Notes: generated by a model not told the origin, from the letters alone. Positions 9,464 to 19,148 are shown, numbered from the stretch's first letter. The stretch is DNA of 64,000 nt from Promethearchaeota archaeon (GCA_019057795.1 JAHLWS010000026.1:1-64000), one strand, 5' to 3'. Numbers and translations: made by a program.

Positions 9464-10543
9464 ATGACGAACCAATTCATTCTCGGTTTAGATATCGGAG
9501 GAGCAAACACAAAAGCTGCGCTCATTGAATTTTCCAATTTAAAAATTATTCATTCTTTTTCCTATATTGAATATTTTCCGTTTTGGGAGAAAACTTTAAA
9601 CCACATTCCTAAAATGCTCAAGAGAATCGTAGAAAACCTAATTATAAAGAACAAGGTAACCTTAAAAGAAGTAGACTTTATCTCTATTGCTATTACTGCC
9701 GAACTTTCAGATGCGTTTCCAACTAAACGCGAAGGTATTTCTACAATATTAGATGCTTTAGAACAAGTCTTTGATGCCGAAAAAATGTTCTTTATTAACA
9801 ATAATAGCAAATTTACCAATTTTTCTCAAGCAAAAGAAGAATCTACATCAATTGCGGCTGCGAATTGGGCGTCAACATCGTTATTTTTAGGTAAATTCGT
9901 TCCCAAATGCATTCTTATTGATGCGGGCTCTACTACTATTGATATAATCCCTATTTTAAATTCTGTACCTGTTGCTAAGGGAAAAAACGATGTTGAGAGG
10001 TTAATAAATCACGAATTGATTTATACGGGTGGTTTACGGGCAACAATACCATCTATAACTCACTTCGTTCCCTATAAAGGAAAGATGGCTCGAATTTCTT
10101 TCGAAAAGTTTGCTCTAGTTTCGGATGTTCATAGAATATTAAACCATATTTCTGACGAAGAATATCTTAATGATACTGCAGATAGTCGTTCAAAATCGTT
10201 AGAAAATTGCTACGCCCGATTAGCAAGGGTGATATGTATGGACTTAGAAACGATTTCAAAAACTGAATTAGATACAATTGCGAAATATATTTATGATGAA
10301 CAACTGGAGATAATTATAACCGAAATTCAAGAATTTATGAAAGACTTAACTCTTAGAAAGCCTGAATTTAACAATGAGCCAAAATTTGTTATTACCGGAT
10401 TATCTGCTGGATTTTTAATTAAAAAAGTTCTACAAAAATTAGGGTATAGGAATATTTTAAGCTATGAAGAAATAACTAATATACCGGATCACATTAGTTC
10501 TTCCGCTTTTGCTGTTGCGGGAGCATTTTATTTTCAATTATAA
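9464..10543 (+). CDS. mfnF: MfnF-like ASKHA enzyme of methanofuran biosynthesis
   Basis: This 359-residue hydantoinase/ASKHA-family protein has LGLDIGGANTKAA (about 8-20), an IDAGSTTIDIIP phosphate loop near 151 and a GLSAGF segment near 313. This is the signature of the one-carbon-pathway family that includes MfnF, which couples the furan and tyramine-glutamate halves of methanofuran. The adjacent downstream gene looks like MfnE, the preceding enzyme, which supports the call. The spacing of 14 bp suggests an operon. The presence of the pair implies a tetrahydromethanopterin/methanofuran C1 branch in the organism. Confidence 0.78.
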   Translation: MTNQFILGLDIGGANTKAALIEFSNLKIIHSFSYIEYFPFWEKTLNHIPKMLKRIVENLIIKNKVTLKEVDFISIAITAELSDAFPTKREGISTILDALEQVFDAEKMFFINNNSKFTNFSQAKEESTSIAAANWASTSLFLGKFVPKCILIDAGSTTIDIIPILNSVPVAKGKNDVERLINHELIYTGGLRATIPSITHFVPYKGKMARISFEKFALVSDVHRILNHISDEEYLNDTADSRSKSLENCYARLARVICMDLETISKTELDTIAKYIYDEQLEIIITEIQEFMKDLTLRKPEFNNEPKFVITGLSAGFLIKKVLQKLGYRNILSYEEITNIPDHISSSAFAVAGAFYFQL

Positions 10544-10557
10544 TATATGGGGTTTTT

Positions 10558-11283
10558 ATGCCACACAATAAAGCAATTTTTAAAATAGGCGGCAAAATTT
10601 TAGAAAATAGCAAAAATCTCGAATTTACAGTTTCACAACTAACGAAATTATATTATAATAATACCCTTCAGAAAATAATTATAATCCCTGGGGGTGGATC
10701 TTACGCAAATTTTATTAGAAGTAGTGATGAAAATTTAGTACTTGGAGATGACCTTGCCCATTGGATGGCCATCTTTTCTATGGATTATAATGGTAAAGAA
10801 TTGAATAAGAAATTCCCAGATTTAGAATGCGTCAATGACTTTAAGAAAATACAGCGTGCTAGTAATATTTTTTGCATTTTTTTGCCGTATAATTATCTCA
10901 GGAAAAAAGACGAATTACCACATAGCTGGGATGTTACTTCTGACTCAATAGCAATATATCTTGCTAATAAATTAAATCTAAACGAATGTTATTTAATTAA
11001 AGATATAGAGGGAATCTATAACAAAAATCATGAAGTAATTAAAGAAATTTCCACAATCCAATATAGAGAATTAAAAAAAAGCGGGGGTTTGGCTGAAATC
11101 GGATTAAATCAAGATAATTTAAAAAAATCAAAACCGATTGATTCCTATTTGTTAACGTTAATAGATAAATACAAAATTAGCTGTATTTTATTAAACGGCA
11201 CCTTACAAAATTCACGCATAATCAATTACTTTAAAAATAGTGAATTGGAAAACCAAGTTTATACTAAAATTAACTTTTCTTAA
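10558..11283 (+). CDS. mfnE: MfnE-like amino-acid-kinase-fold enzyme of methanofuran biosynthesis
   Basis: A 241-residue protein of the amino acid kinase fold: FKIGGKILE near the start, IIPGGGSYAN near 42, LGDDLAHWMAI near 62, PHSWDVTSDSIA near 120 and a C-terminal KDIEGIY. MfnE phosphorylates 5-(aminomethyl)-3-furanmethanol phosphate to the diphosphate that MfnF uses. The PHSWDVTSDS segment and the link to mfnF make this much likelier than a generic UMP or glutamate kinase. It appears to end the VOC-mfnF-mfnE operon. Confidence 0.78.
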   Translation: MPHNKAIFKIGGKILENSKNLEFTVSQLTKLYYNNTLQKIIIIPGGGSYANFIRSSDENLVLGDDLAHWMAIFSMDYNGKELNKKFPDLECVNDFKKIQRASNIFCIFLPYNYLRKKDELPHSWDVTSDSIAIYLANKLNLNECYLIKDIEGIYNKNHEVIKEISTIQYRELKKSGGLAEIGLNQDNLKKSKPIDSYLLTLIDKYKISCILLNGTLQNSRIINYFKNSELENQVYTKINFS

Positions 11284-11409
11284 TTATATTTTATTCTAAA
11301 ATTAAGGTTTAAGAAGAAAATTGGATATAAATTAAAGTTTTAATTAAAATGAGAATAATTAAAATATATATTAATAATTTTAAAAGTAAAAAACAAAAGT
11401 GGAACAAAA

Positions 11410-11910
11410 TTGGAACCAGAAGAAGTTAAGAAAAATGCAGATTTCTTGGTTAAAAATCTTGCTGGAAAAGAAGTTCAAGGATCGGCAACAGTAAATGTAA
11501 GATATAAAACATTAGTCGCATTTGCTAAAGTATATGGTATCACCGATCCAAAATATGTTGGACCCGAAGAGGAAGGAATAATTGCGTGTCACGCTTTTGC
11601 TAACAATTTCACAATCAAGGCATTATATAAATTACTCTTAGGAATGAAATTGATACAAGATGGCATAGAACGACCTTTTATGTTAAACGTAGGAAAACTA
11701 TTACATGGGGGTCAGAAATATGACTGGGAAGGATGCGTAGATGTGAAGCCAGGAGATAAACTTAAAATTTTTGCTAAATGGGGTAAAGTTTGGGTTGTAG
11801 AGAAAAACATGGTATTATTTGCTGAATTGTTCGTCTCCGTAAAAAATCAAAATAGCGAATTAGTTTGCAAACCTACTGTTATAGTTGCAGTGCGGCCGGG
11901 AGGCTACTAA
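11410..11910 (+). CDS. MaoC-like hot-dog subunit, N-terminal-type (FAS1-like dehydratase)
   Basis: The 166-residue hot-dog protein resembles the non-catalytic partner of heterodimeric (R)-hydratases: an early EVQGSATVNV strand, an AFAKVYGITDPKYVG helix and LLHGGQKYDWEG near 97. The start is TTG 11410; no ATG is in frame nearby. It lies just upstream of the catalytic MaoC partner. Together they probably hydrate an enoyl-CoA or act in a related acyl-CoA pathway; the chain length is unknown. Confidence 0.7.
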   Translation: MEPEEVKKNADFLVKNLAGKEVQGSATVNVRYKTLVAFAKVYGITDPKYVGPEEEGIIACHAFANNFTIKALYKLLLGMKLIQDGIERPFMLNVGKLLHGGQKYDWEGCVDVKPGDKLKIFAKWGKVWVVEKNMVLFAELFVSVKNQNSELVCKPTVIVAVRPGGY

Positions 11911-11940
11911 TGCCGCAGAAAAAAAATGGAGGTAAAAAAA

Positions 11941-12489
11941 ATGGTAAAAATTTCAGATGTTAAAGTTGGAGAAGTTATTAAAAATGAATTTAATGGAATT
12001 ACCCGAGATTTATTAAAAAAATATGCGAAAGCATCAGGAGATACCAACCCAATACATACAAACGATGTTGTAGCTGAGAAGGCGGGACTTAAAGGTGTAA
12101 TAGCTCATGGGCTCTTTAGTTTTGGATTCATTACAAAATTATTTGAAGATTTTTTAGAACATGGAAAATATGGAAAACTCATAGAAACAGATGTTTCGAT
12201 GAGATCTATGGTAAGGTGTGGAGATTTACTTATCACTGAAGCTGATATTACAAAAATTGAAGGGAAGAGAGTTTATTTCGATGTTAAACAAACTACAATA
12301 ACAAATGTTGATATTAAAGATAAAGACGGTAATATTATAAAACAATTTGAAGCTGGTGAGAGAGGGTATATTTCTGAAAAAGATATTGAGAAAGGATTAA
12401 TCAAAACTAAGGATGTTCCAGAGGGTATTCTTACATATCGAGAGAGAATTGCTACTCCTGGAACTGCGATAATTGAAATATTTGAATAA
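11941..12489 (+). CDS. MaoC-family hydratase, catalytic subunit
   Basis: This hot-dog protein has the hydratase motif YAKASGDTNPIHTNDVVA followed by GVIAHGLFSFG, so the Asp and His of hydratase 2 are present. ATG 11941 is preferred over ATG 11926: ggaggt at 11928-11933 lies inside the longer version, at proper spacing for ATG 11941. The length is then 182 residues. It pairs with the upstream hot-dog protein as a likely heterodimeric (R)-specific enoyl-CoA hydratase. Confidence 0.8.
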   Translation: MVKISDVKVGEVIKNEFNGITRDLLKKYAKASGDTNPIHTNDVVAEKAGLKGVIAHGLFSFGFITKLFEDFLEHGKYGKLIETDVSMRSMVRCGDLLITEADITKIEGKRVYFDVKQTTITNVDIKDKDGNIIKQFEAGERGYISEKDIEKGLIKTKDVPEGILTYRERIATPGTAIIEIFE

Positions 12490-12507
12490 ATCTCAATTTC
12501 AATATTT

Positions 12508-12545
12508 TTTTAGTTATTTATACTATTTTTTTTGTTTTTTTTCTG
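12508..12545 (+). terminator. T-rich terminator after the MaoC pair
   Basis: Three runs of seven to eight Ts lie within 60 bp of the stop codon, a pattern expected for archaeal intrinsic termination. No strong hairpin is visible. Confidence 0.4.
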
Positions 12546-12652
12546 ATTAATTTTAAAATGACATAATTTTATGTTATTATTGAAAAACATTTTTAAAGAT
12601 TAACATCGAAAGTGTAATTAGCTCAATAATAGAATTACAAGATACAAGGCTA

Positions 12653-15562
12653 TTGACTATTCTGACATTAGACGAAAGAAAAGTTGAAGAATTGATTTTA
12701 AGCGGAAGTTATGAAAAAGCCGCAGAAGAACTCTTTGAAATTATTGAAAATCCAGAGAACTCAAATAAAGAACTACTATACGATAGTTTAACTTTATTAA
12801 ATAAGATCTGTGATAAGTCACCGGCAATATCTTTAAGAACGGTAAAAAACTTAGCAAATACAATAAATGATATTAACTCGTGGATTAGATTAGTTTCTTT
12901 GGAAATTCTTTATCAAATTTCTATGTATCGTCCAAATTTACTAATTGATCTAATAAATAAGATAAGGTCACGACTTTTTGATCAGGAACCCTCTATTAGA
13001 CGATTAACTGTAAAGGTTATAGGAAATTTAATTCTTTCTTTACACATTGATAGAGAAAAGTTACGAGACATTATTGAAGAATTTACAGAGAAATTGATGG
13101 ATAATGACTGGGAGGTTAAACTTCAAGTTATCAAAACTCTTAAAAAAATTATAAATCAAGACTACACTAAGATACGAGAATTAGAGCCATTACTTTCTAT
13201 CGTAATAGTTAATTTAAGGGACGAAGACGATGATGTTGCAAGATCTTCCGCAGAACTTTTGAAAATCCTCGGTACATATTTTCTATCTAAGGAAAATATT
13301 ATGTATGTTTTATTAAACCTTCTTTACAACGAAAAAGCTCGCGTAAAAGAACTTATTATTTGGCTAATCGGAGAAATAGGAAAAGAAAAATCGTCAGAAA
13401 TAATTCCAATAATACCTAAATTGATTAACCTTTTAAAAGAAAATAACTACCGTATCCAACTTAGAGTAATCGATTCTTTAGTAAACATTGCGGAGAACAA
13501 TTTCGAACAAATTTGGGCGAACTTAAAAACAGCATTATATACGGGCGACCCCGAATTTAGAAATGTAATCATAAATGCACTGTATCACTTATGTCAAAAT
13601 AATATCATAGACATTTTTAATTACATCTTTGAAGAGTTTGAAAATCCCTCTGAAAACGTCAGAAATGCGGTTGCTCTCGTTTTTAAGCGCCTCTATGAAG
13701 AGTATCAAGTAGAAATTGAGAACGAAATTGCAAAAATTTTATACCAATTAGAATCTAAATATTGGCGCCAAAGAAAAAAAACCATTATACTTCTGAGGAA
13801 TATAAGCTTCATATTAGAAAATCAAAAAGTTGCAGTCTGGATTTTTATAGAATTGGAAAAAGTTTTAAAAACTGAAAGCGATCCAGATGTGAACGAAGAG
13901 ATTATTTATACTATAAAAATTATCAAAGCAAAATTTAAAGAAATTGATAAAACAATTCAAAATGTTAACGAAGATTTAGAAATATTTCATAAAAAAATTC
14001 ACGAATTCCAAAAAATTCCGGCTCAATTTAGAGAAAAAATGAATTCATACATTAAAGAATTCAAATTTCGCGAGACTGAAATAGAACTAGATAAGGTATA
14101 CCGCAAGATTTTAAAAAAAATAAAGAAATTTAATAAGAGACTAAACAAATTCGAGTACAAGAGATTAGCGTTTAACTTAATAGAGGATTGGGAAGAAACT
14201 AAAGTTACCATTATTGATGAACTCAGTATTATCAAGGGATTCATTTCCGAGGTTTTTGAAGAAAAGAAAGCAGAATTTACTATTAGCCTAAAATCAAAAG
14301 TTAAACTTTTAGAAGACCGTATTAAAGTTTTAAAAGTTCAATATGATTATGTGAAGGATTATAAACTTCCCGAAAGCTTTGACGAGTTATTATTAGAGAA
14401 TTTTCACGATGACGAAATCGAAGAAAGATTCGAACAAATTACACAACTTAGAAATTATCTATTCAAACTTGATGACGATATTCGTGAAATTTTAGTGCAT
14501 AATGTAGAGTTTAATGAAGTTTTTAAGGGTTTGTTAAGGAACTGGGTTGCTGTTAAAATTGAACTTCAAGAATATTTGAGCGATTTAGATAGAAAAATCA
14601 GATTAATAAAAGATAGAATAGTACTCGAAATTCAACGCTCTAATGGAAATATTAAAGATCAAAAACTTAACATGTTATCTTCAATATTATTCCAAGGTCA
14701 TATACAATCAGTCATCACGCAAGGAATTGAAGGTCTTAAACGATTTAACGATAATTTCGTTAATTTAGAATCAAAATTGGGTATTTTACTAAAAAGGAGT
14801 GAATTCTCGGACGCAAGAAAGCTTATAGAAATGAATACTAACCAAATTCAAAATTTTATCGAAGATTATGAAAATCAAATAGACAACATTATAGGAAAAC
14901 TAACTGACGATAACGATGTTTTTAACCTATACATAAGACCTTCTATTACAAAATTTGTATCGTTTAAGGAAATGCTTATCAATAAACTAAAAATCTTTAC
15001 ACAAAAGAGTAAGGATGAACTTCTCTTAATCCAAATAAAATATTATCTCGATGTCATGAATCCTATTAAATTGGAGAGTCTTTCCTCTTTTATAGATTTA
15101 GATATCGATCTGTTGAAAGAAAAACTTGTAAAGTTCGTTAACAAAAATAAGCTCAATGCGAGAATTATTAAGGACAGCCTTTATTCGCCAAGGATAGAAG
15201 ATATTATTGAACCGAAGGATATTCTTTTCTTCAAGAACATAAAGACGATCGGAAATAAGATTTATTTTAATTTTAAATTGAACAATCCAACCAATCTAAT
15301 GTTTTCAGAATTACAAATTTCTCTTAAAACTCCTGTGTACCTAACCTTTTTGAGAAAAGAAAGCTTTCCTAAATATTTATATATTAACGAGTTAAAACCT
15401 GGAAACGTGTTTAAGTTCAATTATGTTTTAAGAATCGAACGAAATATCGAAAAAAACTTAACAGACCCTACAGTTGACGAAGTTAACCTTAATATTTATT
15501 ATAAAGACCCTTTCGACATTACGCGTAGAATAACTAAGAAGATAGATCTTCTACTTCCCTAA
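12653..15562 (+). CDS. HEAT-repeat protein with coiled coil and C-terminal beta-sandwich
   Basis: 969 residues, starting at TTG. Residues 1-420 are HEAT-type helical pairs (for example QEPSIRRLTVKVIGNLIL and DDDVARSSAELLKILG), a solenoid like those of adaptins, coatomer and condensin subunits. Residues 420-800 are charged coiled-coil helices. The last 110 residues (from about KNIKTIGNKIYFNF) read as an Ig-like beta-sandwich with NNPTN and LKPGNVFKFNY strands. This HEAT, linker, appendage order recalls vesicle-coat adaptor large chains, but helical solenoids converge easily. No membrane segment. It is a single-gene unit; the function is unknown. Confidence 0.6.
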   Translation: MTILTLDERKVEELILSGSYEKAAEELFEIIENPENSNKELLYDSLTLLNKICDKSPAISLRTVKNLANTINDINSWIRLVSLEILYQISMYRPNLLIDLINKIRSRLFDQEPSIRRLTVKVIGNLILSLHIDREKLRDIIEEFTEKLMDNDWEVKLQVIKTLKKIINQDYTKIRELEPLLSIVIVNLRDEDDDVARSSAELLKILGTYFLSKENIMYVLLNLLYNEKARVKELIIWLIGEIGKEKSSEIIPIIPKLINLLKENNYRIQLRVIDSLVNIAENNFEQIWANLKTALYTGDPEFRNVIINALYHLCQNNIIDIFNYIFEEFENPSENVRNAVALVFKRLYEEYQVEIENEIAKILYQLESKYWRQRKKTIILLRNISFILENQKVAVWIFIELEKVLKTESDPDVNEEIIYTIKIIKAKFKEIDKTIQNVNEDLEIFHKKIHEFQKIPAQFREKMNSYIKEFKFRETEIELDKVYRKILKKIKKFNKRLNKFEYKRLAFNLIEDWEETKVTIIDELSIIKGFISEVFEEKKAEFTISLKSKVKLLEDRIKVLKVQYDYVKDYKLPESFDELLLENFHDDEIEERFEQITQLRNYLFKLDDDIREILVHNVEFNEVFKGLLRNWVAVKIELQEYLSDLDRKIRLIKDRIVLEIQRSNGNIKDQKLNMLSSILFQGHIQSVITQGIEGLKRFNDNFVNLESKLGILLKRSEFSDARKLIEMNTNQIQNFIEDYENQIDNIIGKLTDDNDVFNLYIRPSITKFVSFKEMLINKLKIFTQKSKDELLLIQIKYYLDVMNPIKLESLSSFIDLDIDLLKEKLVKFVNKNKLNARIIKDSLYSPRIEDIIEPKDILFFKNIKTIGNKIYFNFKLNNPTNLMFSELQISLKTPVYLTFLRKESFPKYLYINELKPGNVFKFNYVLRIERNIEKNLTDPTVDEVNLNIYYKDPFDITRRITKKIDLLLP

Positions 15563-15714
15563 TAATTTATTAGTTTTTTTTGTAGATACTAAAAAAATCT
15601 AATATTTATATCGAAATAGTAAATAATTTATTACGAAAATATTAATATAATCAGATAGTCTTTTAAATTCACAATCTATAAGGTTAATAAAATATTTAAA
15701 AAATCGTGAGGTGA

Positions 15715-16752
15715 ATGCTACAAGAAGAAGAGAGTTATCGATTGACACTGCAAACAAAATTATTCGGATGAAACTGTAAACTTGATTCTAAAAAATTAGA
15801 CGAATTATTGGCTGGTGCTGGCTTGAAAGGAGATATCGAGGATTCTGCTGTAATTCCCGTACCAAACACCGATTTAGTACTGGTAAAAAACATTGACATC
15901 TTTACACCGATTATCGACGAACCAGATATAATGGGTGAAATTGCTGCTGCAAACGTCACTAACGATGTTTTCGCGCTAAATGTTCTAGACATCTCAGGAA
16001 TGCTTATATTTCTAGGCTTGAAAAAAAATATGCCTATGCACATCGCAGAAGGAATATTAAAAGGTATTAGAAATTTCATGGAAAATAAAATACACTCGAA
16101 AGTACTTGGAGGGCATACAATCTATTCAGAATGGCCTTTAATTGGTGGTGAAGCTTCAGGATTCGTCAATAAAAACAAACTGATTAAAAAGAACTATGTA
16201 GAAGAAGGCGATAGATTAATACTGACTAAACCCGTAGGGAACCAAGCAATCATGGCTGCATATCGCTTACAAAAAAACAGACCAGACCTCTTAGAAACAT
16301 ACTCCAAAACCAAAATAGATAAATCAATCGATTTGGCCATAGAATTTATGATCATGCCGCTACAAAACGTTGTAAAGACTATTCATTCTTATCAAGATGT
16401 ATCTTTCGTACATTCAATGACAGATGTTTCCGGTTTTGGACTCTCAGGACATTTAAAGGAAATGCTCCAAGACTCTGACCTTTCAGCTAATATTAAGAAG
16501 GTCCCGATATTTAAACTAGCAAAAGAACTATCGTACGATTTTGGATACAAATTCGATGAATGCGAAATGCCTGAGACCGCCGGGGGCATGCTCCTTTCTG
16601 TCGATCACGAATATGCTGAAGAATTTTCCAAGAGACTTGCTAATGAATTTCATGTGCCTAATTGGATTGTAGGAACAATCGATAATATTAATGAACCGCA
16701 ACTTGTTCAAATTTCGAAAAATGTTGAACATGTTGAAATAACTAAAATTTAA
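15715..16752 (+). CDS. selD: Selenophosphate synthetase 1, selenocysteine-containing
   Basis: SelD makes selenophosphate from selenide and ATP, the Se donor for selenocysteine synthesis. Reading the TGA at 15769-15771 (codon 19) as Sec gives 345 residues with the active site FGUNCK, where bacterial enzymes have GCGCK. Downstream motifs are intact: a catalytic-loop Lys region, GDIEDSAVIPVP, GGHTIYSEWPLIGGEASG and TDVSGFGLSGHLKEM. ATG 15715 is preceded by gaggtga. Without readthrough the first 100 bp would be noncoding and the Sec/Cys loop lost. A SECIS-like RNA begins immediately after the TAA. A second copy lies about 500 bp downstream. Confidence 0.93.
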
Positions 16753-16823
16753 CGATGTCAATGAAATAAGCTAAAACACTATATGTGAGCGCTTATTGAG
16801 AGTACCCTTGCAAGACGGCATCG
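16753..16823 (+). promoter_or_regulatory. SECIS-like element of selD copy 1
   Basis: It starts on the base after the stop codon. Helix I pairs 16753-16759 with 16817-16823 (seven pairs, one G-U). Then comes 5' TGA (16762-16764) opposite 3' GA (16798-16799), the pattern of the non-Watson-Crick quartet of eukaryotic SECIS. Helix II pairs 16765-16771 with 16791-16797 perfectly. The apical part holds AAAA (16773-16776) and a small CAC/GTG hairpin, like a eukaryotic form 2 SECIS but with a shorter helix II. Copy 2 has compensating differences. Confidence 0.88.
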
Positions 16824-17248
16824 AAAAGCTTTACTGTTTTTATTTTCTATTTATAATTAATTTTCCAAATCTTGAACTTCACTTAGATTTTTTCGCTTCC
16901 ATTCTTTTAAGTACCATCTAAAAAAACGCTTTGAAAACCCTAAAGAATTTACATTTTGATTGAAATAATCTTCAATTTTTTTTTGTTTTAACCGGAAAAT
17001 AAGCATACAATAAAATGACTTAAGTAGTTTTTAGTTACCTTGAAAACCAACTGTTTTATTAAAGATGTTATAACATGGGTGTAATATTTGTTTTAAAATT
17101 GAATTTGTTTGCTTATCGAAAAGGTTGATAAATAGAATCGATATTATTAATAAATAAGAATGATTTTTTCAATTAACAATTCTTGATTCCTTTAGTAAAC
17201 AATATTTAATCAACAAAATTTAAAATAAAATAAGATTTGAGGTGAAAA
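16824..17248. other. Spacer between the two selD genes
   Basis: This is 425 bp of AT-rich sequence. Apart from one short minus-strand frame listed separately, nothing recognisable is present. The right end supplies the leader of selD copy 2, including gaggtga at 17239-17245, four bases before its ATG. Confidence 0.6.
16857..17006 (-). CDS. Possible small basic protein, 49 aa
   Basis: An ATG-initiated frame on the minus strand between the selD copies, with a protein-like composition: aromatic and basic residues such as GFSKRFFRWYLKEWKRK. No ribosome binding site is evident and no family is recognised. It could be a real small gene, a remnant or chance. Confidence 0.25.
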   Translation of the reverse strand: MLIFRLKQKKIEDYFNQNVNSLGFSKRFFRWYLKEWKRKNLSEVQDLEN

Positions 17249-18277
17249 ATGGAGAAAAAGGAAGTATATAGACTTACTTCACAGGTTAAGATTCACGGAT
17301 GAAGTTGTAAGCTTGGTCCAAATACCTTAGAGAACTTACTAGCGAGAGCGGGATTACAAGGAGATATTGAAGATGCTGCAATCATCCCAGTCCCAAATAG
17401 TGATTTAGTCATGGCCAAAAATATTGATGTTTTTACTCCTATTGTCGATGAACCAGAAGTTATGGGTCAAATTGCTGCGTCTAATGTAACCAGTGACATA
17501 TTTGCGATGAATGTTCCACACATTTCGGGAATGTTAGTATTTTTAGGGATTAATACTAATACTCCAATGGAAGTAGCTGAAGGAATATTAAAAGGAATCA
17601 AATATTTCATGGAAGAAAAAATTAATTCGCAAGTAGTAGGAGGGCATACTATATATAGTGAATGGCCAATGATTGGAGGAGAAGCGTCGGGTTTTGTTCA
17701 CAAAGACGCAATAATTCTAAAACAAGGAGTTAAAGAAGGAGATAAATTGATTTTAACCAAACCGATTGGCCTACAAGCGATTATGGCTGCTTATAGGACT
17801 CTTAAAGATATGCCCGAAATGTTAGAGCAATATTCAAAAAGTGAACTACAAAAATCAATTGGTTTTGCTATAGAATTAATGACAACACCAAATCAGAATG
17901 TAGTAAAAACTATTCATTCTTATCAAGATTTTTCATTCATTCATGCAATGACAGATGTGACGGGTTTTGGGTTAAGTGGTCATATTAAAGAAATGCTGCA
18001 GAATTCTACCTTATCTGCAATCATTGAAACCATTCCATCAATAAGATTTTCAAAGGAACTTTCAGAAGAATTAGGATACGCTTTTGATGATTGTAGCTGT
18101 CATGAGACTGCTGGAGGGATGTTGATTGCTATTGATCCTAAAAAGGTTGAAGAATTTTCAAATACTCTTAATAGTAATAGTATAGAGAATTGGATTGTAG
18201 GTACAATTGATAATATTGAACCAGGCTTAGTTAGAGTTTCTGATAATGCAGAAAATATTGAGCTTATCAAGTATTAG
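17249..18277 (+). CDS. selD: Selenophosphate synthetase 2, selenocysteine-containing
   Basis: A second full-length SelD of 342 residues. The in-frame TGA at 17300-17302 (codon 18) gives the active site HGUSCK. The rest parallels copy 1 throughout: GDIEDAAIIPVP, GGHTIYSEWPMIGGEASG, TDVTGFGLSGHIKEM and HETAGGMLI. The two proteins are clearly paralogous but diverged, more so in codon use than in residues; copy 1 uses GC-richer codons. Ribosome binding site gaggtga, ATG 17249. Its own SECIS-like element follows the TAG directly. Two intact Sec-containing copies side by side suggest a tandem duplication with subfunctions, or one copy acquired by transfer. Confidence 0.93.
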
Positions 18278-18351
18278 AGATGTCTTTGATATAAGCAAAA
18301 AACACTTGGATAGTGAGTGCTTATTGAGTTTTCACCCGTAAGGTGACATCT
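18278..18351 (+). promoter_or_regulatory. SECIS-like element of selD copy 2
   Basis: It begins on the base after the stop codon. Helix I is 18278-18284 with 18345-18351 (seven Watson-Crick pairs). The quartet is TGA 18287-18289 opposite GA 18326-18327, with a U-U as the next pair. Helix II is 18291-18297 with 18318-18324 (seven pairs). The apical region has AAAAA, then a CACT/AGTG mini-hairpin. Base changes relative to copy 1 keep the pairing, which is strong evidence that the fold is selected. Confidence 0.9.
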
Positions 18352-18359
18352 AAAATAAT

Positions 18360-19148
18360 TTATTCCTTAATTTCACCATTCAATTTTATTATAACCTCCT
18401 TTATTTCTTTCAAAGCTTTTTCAGCCATTTCTTCTCCATTTTCAACATTAAAACAGGTTATTGATACTTCGACTTCAATTGCAAGTCCGATCCTTGGATG
18501 TGTTTTAATCCATAACTGAGGATACTTCTCTTCAAGTTCAGTAACATAAGGAGCTATCTGAGATTCACCAATACCCATAAAAATGAAACCCTTTTCTATG
18601 AATTTTCCTCTTTTTTCTTTTAATATTGGTTTGATAACATTAAGAAAAATCGCTTTCATTTCAGCAGGAACACCGGGTAGTACGAAAATTACCGTTTCAC
18701 CTTCTTTAATTTTCACTCCAGGGGCGGTCCCTCTTATATTTGGTAGTGGTGTCGATCCTTGAGGAAGATGTGCCATTTTTTCTCTTTCCTTAGTCATGCC
18801 TTCAAGTTTCAAAATTCCCCTTTCGTAAGCATGTTCATATGCCTTCTCTATAGAATTATAAGCGTGTTCATTTAGCTCTAATTCTCGATTTAAACCCTTT
18901 GCTATCCCTGCTAAAGTCATATCATCAAATGTAGGGCCAATCCCTCCCGAAGTAATTATCATATCTGGTTTGCGTTTTAAAATAGTTTGTAGAGTATTTG
19001 AAATAACCTCAATACTATCTTCTATAGCAGTTATTCTTTTTAATCTATGCCCATATTTTGTTATTCTTTTAGCCATCCAGTTTGAATTAGTATCTTGGGT
19101 CTTTCCAATAAGGATTTCGTTTCCAATTACTAAAATTTCTACTTCCAT
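18360..19148 (-). CDS. CinA-like molybdopterin-binding-fold protein
   Basis: The 262-residue protein starts VEILVIGNEILIGKTQDTN and contains the MoaB/MogA-type core TSGGIGPTFDDMTLAGIAKGL (about 85-105) and FVLPGVPAEMKAIF near 165. This is the N-terminal domain of the CinA family, which in some members has ADP-ribose pyrophosphatase activity. The C-terminal amidase domain of bacterial CinA is absent, as usual in archaea. It converges on the selD pair; its stop is 8 bp from the end of SECIS 2. Confidence 0.8.
   Translation of the reverse strand: MEVEILVIGNEILIGKTQDTNSNWMAKRITKYGHRLKRITAIEDSIEVISNTLQTILKRKPDMIITSGGIGPTFDDMTLAGIAKGLNRELELNEHAYNSIEKAYEHAYERGILKLEGMTKEREKMAHLPQGSTPLPNIRGTAPGVKIKEGETVIFVLPGVPAEMKAIFLNVIKPILKEKRGKFIEKGFIFMGIGESQIAPYVTELEEKYPQLWIKTHPRIGLAIEVEVSITCFNVENGEEMAEKALKEIKEVIIKLNGEIKE

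Noticed and set aside
15808..16752. selD copy 1 starting at an internal codon after the TGA
   Set aside because: It would remove the catalytic Sec/Cys loop although the upstream frame, ribosome binding site and SECIS-like element are all present.
17411..18277. selD copy 2 starting at the internal ATG
   Set aside because: Same argument: the conserved N-terminus and GUSCK active site lie upstream.
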